Origin: Branchiostoma floridae
Lineage: Eukaryota; Chordata; Leptocardii; Amphioxiformes; Branchiostomatidae
Length of the DNA: 64,000 bases
Reading direction: 5' to 3'
NCBI RefSeq assembly: GCF_000003815.2
Contig: NC_049986.1
Span: forward strand, 1,064,864-1,128,863
Notes under the pieces: model-generated
The model's database searches: none
What the model saw: the letters and a program-made list of their open reading frames with translations, nothing else
What the model was told of the DNA's origin: nothing
Translations under genes and position numbers: made by a program
Shown here: positions 55,620-64,000 of the stretch, piece by piece
Numbering within the stretch: position 1 is the first letter of the stretch
How the letters are laid out: each line of letters starts with the position of its first letter

Positions 55620-56390
55620 TCAGAGCGATAAGCGACTGTATATTATCTTAGATGTTATCAAAGAGAGAGGTCTCTGACTTGTAAACAATTCTTGTTGAAA
55701 CCGTATGTTATATTTACATTTCGACCTGTTTTGCTGATGTGTCATGGGCCTTCAAGTTTGACTGGCCTTACCTAACGACGGAACTGGTATATGGACAATT
55801 AATTTTATGACTTGTTCTGCAACGTTTATTGCATGTACATGTATGCATGATATTTTCATGCCCTACATGTATTCATGAAATGCGTATATATTTCCAAGGG
55901 CCTACACAAAGCAGTGCAATGACACAAATGTGGTCCAGAACAATGGCATCATACTACACATGCTCAGTTTATGCAGTATGCACCCACTATGGAGATCTCA
56001 TCAACAATGACATTTATGTCAACCTTTTCGCATCCAAACACCATGTACACAATTACACCGACGAATGTATATTTTGAATGTTTAGTGTTGTTAATGTGAT
56101 TCTGACTTATCTATCGAATGGACAATTTGGCATCAATTGCTGTACAGTTGCACGGTAAATTGTAAAAGAATAGTTGGCAAAATAAAGTTGTGGTACACCT
56201 ACATTCTGTGTTGTGGCGTAGCACGACTTCCAATAGGGTCTTACTCAAATAACAAAACAGCATTTGCGGTCCATATCCGTAGTTTACGTATATCAAAGCG
56301 CAGCTAAAGCGGGATATATCCGTCACTTTGTGTCTGGTCGGACAACTCCGCTCAGAGTTTCCTGCGCGGCTGGCGGGGAAAAAACGGCGG
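55620..56390. other. Intergenic stretch between GPCR gene and duplicated exon
   Basis: Nothing recognised apart from ACATGTA-rich words at 55830-55880. Confidence 0.4.
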
Positions 56391-56396
56391 ATCGGG

Positions 56397-56448
56397 ATGA
56401 GGTACCGCCGCTGCTCGACCGCCATCTTGCCGCTGTATTATGTACAAG
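56397..56448 (+). pseudogene. Second copy of the GPCR signal-peptide exon
   Basis: MRYRRCSTAILPLYYVQ ends in phase 1 at AAG|GTATGG. It aligns with MSGRSSTAVLLLYYLQ of the exon at 50774 in sequence, position of the splice and phase. No matching exon 2, 3 or 4 is visible in the 7.5 kb downstream. It is either the start of a partial duplicate or the first exon of a paralogue continuing outside the window. Confidence 0.65.
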
Positions 56449-56499
56449 GTATGGCAAATTGTTCCTCTTGAATTTTCATTTTCCCAAACATTTTTTTTT

Positions 56500-56925
56500 T
56501 AACATTGGCTCCGAATATCACCTGAAATCCCCAATTCTTTATATTTTTCGTGGAGTAGGAGCAAAAAACTTTTTGTTTTAGGATTTTTTTTCAATTTCTG
56601 ATTTCAAGTTTACATTTCAAGCCCTGCGTCCGGTATACGTGAATAAATCTGCTAAACATCGTGCTGAGGCAAATTGAATACAATTTACAACTGTTTTCTT
56701 TTGTTAGCATCTACCAGACTTCACATGTCACTACAAAATGGTCAGTTAGACAGACAACACTTGTTTAACTACATGAACTGTTAGATTCAATCATATAAAA
56801 ATAGAAGCAATTGATTAAATGAGGTGTTTTAGAAGTCACGCAGGGAATTATGGTGTCATTCCAGGATGAGCTGGGATATTCTGTCCTACTTGAATCTTTA
56901 CATGGATCACAAGCGACCCCTCTTA
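56500..56925. repeat. Two dispersed repeats shared with other loci
   Basis: 56535-56610 resembles 42985-43070, and 56650-56735 resembles 3205-3290. No gene. Confidence 0.5.
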
Positions 56926-56929
56926 ATTA

Positions 56930-56976
56930 GGTGCAGTACTGCACCACTCCATTGGGAATAATGCTGCAGTACTGCA
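56930..56976. repeat. Twin palindromes sharing TGCAGTACTGCA
   Basis: GGTGCAGTACTGCACC (56930-56945) is a perfect 16-bp palindrome. A second TGCAGTACTGCA lies at 56965-56976, and TTAATTAGG / GATTAATAGG flank the pair. Confidence 0.85.
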
Positions 56977-57139
56977 ACCGATTAATAGGTATCGCTTATG
57001 ATCCTTGTACCGACTATAGTTAGGTCGAGTTGTTAATCCTTTGTTTTCAGTCTTCACCGTCATATTATATGTTACACAAAGTAAAGAAAGAAAGTGTAAA
57101 GTTGGCTTTATGGCAGTGAAAATAGGAGAACTCAACGAC

Positions 57140-59840
57140 ACGAATTATTTTATATATTTGTTTTTGTGTTGAAAGAGACACTTGTAATAAAATGTGTAGA
57201 ACACCTGATCACACTGTCCATCGTCTTTGGGGAACATTTACTTCTCTGAATGACTGAAAGTGAATTATAAAGAACTGTGTAAAAGAATTAAAGTTCACTT
57301 TTGGCATACTGAACATGCATACAGAGAAAGGTAAATTGAAGAGTCAAATACTAGTTACATTTTATGCAAGCTTCGTATCTTACACAAACGTAGTACGTTT
57401 GACAACACAAGTAATCTGTTAAATACTTTAAAAAGAACCAATAAACAATTCTAGTCCATACCATGTACATGTAGATCTATATATATCTGATGCGTTCATA
57501 CGGCGTAGTTGAGTCATCAGGCTTTTTCCCGACCTCACCTGACCTGTGCCCAGGCGTGTGCGCTTGCTCATTGGTCAGCCCATTTGATGAGATTAGGAAG
57601 AGAAGGTCCCGCGGCAGGTGTGCGCTCGCCCATTGGTCAGCCCATTTGATGAGATTAGGAAGGGAAGGTCCCGCGGCAGGTGTGCAGGCAAGAGTTGCCT
57701 TGTTTCGGCACACCGCAGCCCCTTCAAGTAGAACATCTGTTTGCTGCGATATTATTTTTTGCCAACCAGGGAACACTGAGATCGAGAAACATACAAATCC
57801 AACCATACTTTTGAGGCATGATGAATTTTATTAAAGATATGTCAGATATTCCGTTCATGAATATCATGTTAGATTTTCTATAACAGCTAAATGCTAAAAT
57901 AGACAGAATTTAGTTCAATTTGACCCGGTACGGCATATCTATGAACCCCAAAATTAAAAATCTCTTGAGGAATTCCAGTTAGGCCATGTTGATTTGATTA
58001 TATGGATGACATCCGCGCTCGCACCAATTTTCGGCCGTTTCCAAAACAAAAAAAAGATTTCGACCACACAATAAATTGGGCATAGCAGCTGTAAAATGAG
58101 CACAAATATTCCGTAGATTGAAAAAAAGTATCAGAAAACAGATAACTAATCATAGTCTAATGCCATAGAATGCCAAAATAAATCTAAAGTCAAAGAATAA
58201 GATGTGAAAGGACAGAAAGAAAAAAAATCTACTGTTGGTAGGGGGAGGTACCAGTACAGAAAATTCAGGTCCCTTTCAGGTCCAAAGGATCATTTTCAGG
58301 TCCGGATCTGAACCTGAACCTGATTGTCTGTGGAAGCTTGAGAACTGGCATTACTCAAAACAATGGTAATTGGTCAGTTTGGCTACAAAGTAATCTGTTT
58401 GGTGGATTATTGGACTCCCACTGGCATTTAAAAATCCCATCTCCAAGTAATGAATTAAAGGCTAACTGTCTCTGTACCTTTGACTGTAGAAACTTGGTAC
58501 AATTGACTATAAACTCTACTTGACTTCGCCCTTGTTGTCTTCTTGGCCCCCAGTAAGACCCCAAATGCCTGCCGACATAGTGTGTCCATTTTGTAATTGG
58601 CGAAACCTGTTCCTCTGATTTTTTTCCAGGTCTGTTTTTTTTTCGGATTGGTCCAAGAAGAAAAAAAAAATGTCTTGCACCCGTATAATGTACTGGTCCC
58701 TACACCTAACTGTTGGTATACCATACTATGTGTGTTTAGTCCTATGTTCAACCTTCCTGGCCACTTTGATTTCATACTGGAGGCAACTTTTGCACGCTCG
58801 CATCAGTTTTGGAGTTCCCAGAGGATGTCATCCATATAATCAAATCAACATGGCCTTATTAAAAGGTCGACAAAAACGTGTCGTGTTGTACATAGGTACA
58901 ATCTAACCTTACAGTACTGACAAACTTGCGATTTCGACGACGATATTTTAAAAAAGAAGGTTAATTGTAAGTATATGACAGACAAGCGTACATGTTACCT
59001 ACTCTAGAAAACAGTTAACAGTTCAAGTCCATACCATGTAGCTATGTTATTCACACTCAAATATCTAAAATCTAGAGTGACGCCTACATTATTCTACACA
59101 ACAAACTACAGTGATATATTCAATATTCTCACATTCAATATAAGGTGGACAATAAAAATAGAACATTTTGTTTGTTTTTGAATGGTTTATTTGGCAGAAA
59201 TCTTTCCAATGTCGAAAACAACACATTTCCCAAATTTCAACACAAAGAACACACGGTTGTAGTGTCCACGTAGGTTAGGAAGATATGAATGCAATCAGGT
59301 CAATAGTAAAACAGAAATATCTTTATATCTCTATAAACAGCCCAATCATCAAATTCTATAGCGTAGCACCGAACCTGCGTCATTCCCATATCTACGACCA
59401 AATTATTGAGGTGATCAATGTCTTGTTTTTAAATGTCTTCTGTACTGGTGCTGGTCTTGTATACACCCCACCCCACCCCACATTCCACATGATACAGTCG
59501 TATGTGTGGACATGAACCGGTTCATGGACCACCGTTTGAAGTTGTGAAAATGGACAGTCATGTTATCCATGTTATCTGTATTTATTGACGATCGTGCATT
59601 CCTTCAGTGCGTAAAGCGGAAACTTTCATTCACTAATAGTATGGCGTTCTACGCCTAGGCCCGCCTGACATATGGTATCACGACGCTGTTAGTATGGGGT
59701 AATCTCAAAACCAGCGGGTCTTGGGCCGTCATATTCGGTCAGGAGATGGGCGAACATGTTAGCCAACGAATGCGCTAAAAAGTTTTGCATATTATTCCAA
59801 AATGGGCAACTTTTAAACTTTTTGGCCAATTTTATTAGTG
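57140..59840. other. Non-coding stretch, no gene recognised
   Basis: It holds a 62-bp tandem duplication (57556-57679) and a TTCAGGTCC-rich short repeat (58265-58325). The open frames lack support. Confidence 0.4.
57556..57679. repeat. 62-bp tandem duplication with inverted CCAAT boxes
   Basis: Two units (57556-57617, 57618-57679) share ATTGGTCAGCCCATTTGATG and GGTCCCGCGGCAG with few differences. Each unit carries an ATTGG (inverted CCAAT). Confidence 0.85.
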
Positions 59841-59846
59841 AAAAAG

Positions 59847-59988
59847 GGACCGTGCGGGCCGGAGCTGGACCGTGCGGGCCGGAGCTGGACCGTGCGGGCC
59901 GGAGCTGGGACGTGTGGGCCGGAGCTGGAATCAGTGCGGGTCGGAGCTCGACTATGCGGGCAAGAGCTGGACCGTGCGGGCCGGAGCT
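59847..59988. repeat. 20-bp GC-rich minisatellite, seven units
   Basis: The unit GGACCGTGCGGGCCGGAGCT occurs at 59847, 59867, 59887 and 59969, with variants at 59907, 59927 (22 bp) and 59949. It yields a Pro/Ala/Gly-rich frame on both strands, which should not be read as coding. Confidence 0.95.
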
Positions 59989-59999
59989 GGAGTTTAACG

Positions 60000-60640
60000 G
60001 GGGTGACCTTAGAAAACCCCTGTTTTGATGCGAAATGCGCCAGAAGTTGAACAAATTTGGTGACCTCGAGCAAAAAGTGTTCCAACGTCTGCATCAGGCA
60101 TTCAAACATTCGATGGCGCCACACTCGGCCCGCTCAAACCAGTTCGATTTATTCTAATGGAGCCTGTGTGATACGCCTTTCGAACCGGTCTGATACGGAA
60201 TTCCGAAGTTATGGCCCGGTCCGGAACACCCGTATCGAACGTTTTCCGTCAGAGGTATGACAATGTCTGTAAGAGTCAAACAACAGTGCTCAGGGTCAAA
60301 AAATCGATTTGGCTCATATTTTGCCCCTCAGCCCCTCAAAATAGCTTTCTTTCCAGTCAAAACTCATTCTTGCCATGGCAACAGCCCAAACAAGTTTTGA
60401 GGCCATTTTCACAGATTTTTGCATGTCAGCAACAAGTAAATTGGCCAAGCTTAGCACCCGATCACTGCCAAATGTTTTAACGCAACGAAAAATGGAAAAG
60501 GAACTTGTTAGAATGATGTCTAGGTTTGTACAAAATAGGTGTGATGTTTCTTTCAGTCCACGGGCAGCCTCAAAACAATACCATGCTTACAGGCATGAAA
60601 AAAAACGTAATTTTTGCCCAAATTTGAGGAGCTTAACGGC
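60000..60640. other. Non-coding stretch
   Basis: No gene recognised. CTTGCCATGGCAAC (60370-60383) is one change from the X-box palindrome of families B and C, but the surrounding sequence is different. Confidence 0.4.
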
Positions 60641-60647
60641 TTACCGC

Positions 60648-61860
60648 TTACCGGTCCCTTGACCGGGGGTGGTCGTGGGGGCACTTAGCAGCTGAGCACA
60701 CCTCCCTCCATCTCTCCCTGTTATGAGCCAGTGCTTGGGTGCTGGCTAGGGGCATTCCTGTCCACTCTTTGATGTTATCATCCCATTTCTTTCTCTGTCT
60801 GCCTCGTCTTCTTTTCCCTTTAACTGTTCCTTGCATGATGACCTTAGAGAGGCCATTGCTTCTTGTCACGTGACCGTACCACCTTAGTTTCCTTTTAATG
60901 ACAATACTAAGAAGGTCCTCTAGGTGGTCTGTTCCCATAGCTTGTCTGATAGTGTTCCTGACTTCTGTGTTGGTGATGTGGTCACGGTAAGTTAGATTTA
61001 GCAATATTCTATAGCATCTCATCTCTACTGCCAATATTCTCCTTTGCAGCTCGGCTGTTAAGGTCCAAGACTCGCACGCGTATAGAAAGATTGAGATGAC
61101 CAGTGCCCGCAGCAGTCTCACCTTGGACTTTAGACTAATGTTCCTATCCGTCCAGATGGATCTCAGCCTTGCCATGGCTGCTGAGGTCTGTGCTGCTCTG
61201 GATGTGACTTCTGCCTTTGAGCCTTCCTTACTAACTATGGAGCCATGGTACTTAAACTGATCCACTGTTTTAAGCTCTTCCTGGTTCACTACTACCTTGG
61301 TGGTGATTGGCTTGTCGCTCTTAGTCATCAGCTTTGTTTTCTCTCCATTCCATATTTCCTTGATGTAGTGTCCAGTACACTTACTAGGTTGGCCAGTTCT
61401 GTTTCTGCTCCTGCCAGCCAATGTATATCATCCGCGAAGCGTACGTTGGTTATGTTCCTTACCCCAATGCTAACTGTACCGGGGTGGTTCTCTTATATAA
61501 TTTGTTTAAGGTAGATGTTAAAAAGGGTAGGAGATAGTAGGCATCCTTGCCTTACACCAACAGTTGTCCTGAACCACTCACCTACTGTGCCCTGTACAAG
61601 AACTGCGCTGCTGGACTTAATGTACAGCTGTTGGATGCAGTTGGTCAACTAGGACCCATGTTGTATCTCTTCATCGTTGCCCATAAAGCATCGTGCCAAA
61701 CCCGGTCAAACGCCTTTTTGTAATCCACGAATACATGATACAGACTTTGCTGGTGTTGGCGGCACTTCTCATCGATGACTCTTAGGTTGAAGATCTGTTC
61801 TGTGGTGCTACGTCCACTACGGAAGCCTGCTTGTTTCTTTGGTTCATATTTCTGTTAAAT
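60648..61860 (-). mobile_element. 5'-truncated LINE: reverse transcriptase and C-terminus
   Basis: On the minus strand from 61860: GFRSGRSTTEQIFNLRVIDE, HVFVDYKKAFDRVWH, a stop, GVRQGCLLSPTLFN, a stop, RFADDIHWLAGAE, a frameshift, then the 257-residue frame with FKYHGSIVSKEG, LYACESWTLTAEL and RRILAVEMRCYRILL. Motifs A (KKAFD), B (RQGC) and C (FADD) are all there. The ESWTLTA-type C-terminus is common in RTE-like and related LINEs of invertebrates; I do not fix the clade. At least three disabling changes, so dead. Confidence 0.85.
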
Positions 61861-61919
61861 GTAGACCTTAAATATTCTCTACCAACTGCATGCTTGTTAA
61901 CGTTTGTATGTATTTCCTC

Positions 61920-62345
61920 AGCCGTATGGCTGTCCCTGAAAGTAGGTCATTTTAACACTTATCTCCAGATTTGGATTTTGGGCGGTCTTTGAGGTGATGA
62001 AAACACTAAAGTAAATTGTATTTCTGACTCCACTTTTAATCAGATAAAGACTTTAGTATTGTCTGTTGAATGAATGGTTTTAACGTCTGGGTCTTGTTTC
62101 ATTGCCGTGTAGATGTCTCTGAAAGTAGGTCATTCTGACACCTGTCCCTAAAATGGATCTTTGGCTGTCTTTGAGATGGAGATAAAAACATCCAAGAGAT
62201 TTTTTCTGACTCTACGTTTTATTAGGTGTATACCTTAGTGTTGTCCTTGAACTGAATATTCCTAATGGTGGGTTCTTATTTTATTGCTGTGTGGCTGTAA
62301 ATAAAAGTAGGTAATACTTTACACTTGTCCCAATTTTTGGCTATC
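61920..62345. repeat. About 183-bp tandem repeat, three diverged units
   Basis: AGTAGGT recurs at 61941, 62124 and 62306, each followed by ACACTT/ACACCT and CTCC/CCC, and each preceded by a CCGT(A/G)T(G/A)G-type word. Units are about 70-80 percent alike by eye. Confidence 0.75.
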
Positions 62346-62784
62346 ACCGACCATGCGCTGATGTTTTCACCAGGTGTAAACCATAGCTAGTATTCAACAT
62401 CAAATGGATAGTTCTAAAGGCTAGCTGAATCACTAGCAGATGACTGGTCTGTTGGACTTTGGCGAATTGACATATTTTACTAAGCTCCTTGTACATTACT
62501 ATATATGTCAATTTTTTACTTATTACTTCTTTCGGTCAAAGACAAAGCAAATACCTACTAACAACAGTTCAATTTTTAGTCAACCACTATAATCATAATC
62601 CCAAATACACTGCGATATTTGTCACCACATTTGTTGTAGAAATACAGTAAATTGATCACAAGACTTAAGACCATGGTACATATAAAGCATATCCATATAG
62701 CACAGACCATGATACATGGAATAATGTAATGTCTTTAACATGTATTGTCAACATAATAATCAGTCTGAATAATCTCTACGTTTC

Positions 62785-63880
62785 TGTAATTACAGCCGCC
62801 ACGCCACGTCGAGAGTTCGAGGCTTTTTTATTTTCCTTCCGCGAGAGAAAGTAGTCCGTTCTATGACTTCAGGCGTCAACAGCCCCTACAAGAAAGCTTA
62901 TCACAGGAGTACATTACCGTGTATCTTACTAACGTCAAGTTATTTACAATATTTTAGACTCATTTATTATCTCTGTGGATTTTTGAACCGATAGTTTATC
63001 GTTTTCCCGTGAATAATACGGCCCGAAATCTCGTGATTTTCGTGTTATTTCCCCTCATATTTTTTAACTGTTGTAGATTTCAAACCAACAGGAATTTGGG
63101 ACCACAAGAAAGAGCAAACATTGTAGTTTCTGTCGGTATAAGGCTCATCATAGATTTTGAGGGCGTAATGCAAATGCCGCCAATCCGCGCGGAGTCATGT
63201 CATAATTTTGACTCCAGAATAGAACGCGCCCGATTTGACTTTTTCAGTAATTATCGACTCTGGACAGGTCTTCGTCCCATAGATATCGAATCTTTGACCG
63301 GAACCAAGTTAACAGTGGTCCCCCGTATATAAGTTCCAACTTTCAAGTTGATATGCCAATCCGAGATGATATAAATATAACTTCAAAAGTTCTAACTGAC
63401 TACCGTAGCGAACCGCGCGCCGTTTTGGGACAGTTCTACGTTCCATGACCCCCGGGCGTTGGGACTACTTACAAGAAAGCCTGCTGCTTGAGTTTACAAC
63501 TATATATATTCAACATTTCATCGCATATACAACTTTAAAGCTTCTCACTTCACTCCTTTGGATTTTTAACATATTTGTCTAGCTGTATCCATTTGATTTT
63601 ATAACCTGAAATCAGTTGATTTTAGTGCAATTTCCACCGCTTTTTTATCTTGTGACAGATTTGAAAATAAACGGAAAATTTAGTGCACAGAATAGTCCAA
63701 ATTCTCTTCTTTCAGTCGGTATATGGCATACTATCCATTTCGTGGTAGTAATGGGCTTTTTTCCCAATCGCGCGAGGGCGCCTCATCAGAGGCATTCAAA
63801 AAAGAACGCTTCCGCCCTTGCGTCAACGCCCGTTCCACGGAGCCCCCGCCAGGCACGCACCGCCGTATTTGCGTCCTAGA
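62785..63880. repeat. Two diverged tandem copies, 583-bp offset
   Basis: ACAAGAAAGC (62888, 63471) and TCGGTATA (63133, 63716) show the same 583-base offset, with weaker matches between. Open frames in the two copies are in the same register (SVGIR / SVGIW), but no domain is recognised. Confidence 0.65.
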
Positions 63881-64000
63881 TGCCGTAAGACCAATGTAGC
63901 ATAGCACACCTGGGATGAAGTCTTTCAGGCAACCAGCACTGAGAATAAGTGCACTACCTTCTACGAAACTTTGAACCGGGCCATTGAAAAGTTCCTTCCA

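Noticed and set aside
59689-60124. Pro/Ala/Gly-rich proteins on both strands
   Set aside because: Translation of a 20-bp GC-rich minisatellite; all frames are open because the unit lacks stop codons.
61245-61514. Plus-strand 89-residue protein
   Set aside because: Antisense shadow of a LINE reverse transcriptase relic.

Overview
The window is eukaryotic genomic DNA: split exons with consensus splice sites, LINEs, SINEs, many short inverted-repeat elements and two assembly gaps (30165-30533, 33252-33460). The domain mix (EGF, PAN/apple, LamG-like, C-type lectin, rhodopsin-like receptor with NRY) and repeat load suggest an invertebrate deuterostome, most probably an amphioxus (Branchiostoma). 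That assignment is inference from gene and repeat style, not a database match.

Gene 1 (+ strand, about 9.1-46.9 kb) can be assembled from exon reading frames and intron phases into one type II membrane lectin receptor. Four tandem phase 1-1 exons (9090-12139) encode tyrosine-rich and proline-rich cytoplasmic sequence. They are followed by a transmembrane exon (13448), a short stalk exon (16178), an EGF exon (17335), a PAN/apple exon (23474...30126), a two-exon LamG-like domain (40030-40844) and a three-exon C-type lectin domain with EPN and WND motifs (45008-46577). All junctions agree in phase. In this haplotype the PAN exon is split by a 6.35 kb full-length LINE with a perfect 16-bp target duplication, so this allele should make a truncated, lectin-less protein.

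Gene 2 (+ strand, 50774-55112) is a complete four-exon rhodopsin-like GPCR of about 451 residues with a very Asn/Thr-rich, N-glycosylation-rich ectodomain. A second copy of its first coding exon lies at 56397, without recognisable downstream exons.

The rest is mostly mobile DNA. Two related families of roughly 0.9-1 kb MITE-like elements (called B and C here) end in CCCT next to TTAA and carry a repeated arrangement of CRE, YY1-like and RFX X-box-like motifs. There are also two 175-189 bp foldback MITEs with TA duplications, a 1.07 kb foldback element whose ends are minisatellites and which has a 10-bp target duplication, a 2.6 kb region between 0.2 kb inverted repeats containing a RecQ-like helicase fragment, tRNA-derived SINEs, relics of CR1/L2-like and other LINEs, and several minisatellites. 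A 2.2 kb block holding the EGF exon is duplicated 16 kb downstream, and the second assembly gap falls exactly on the duplicated EGF exon.
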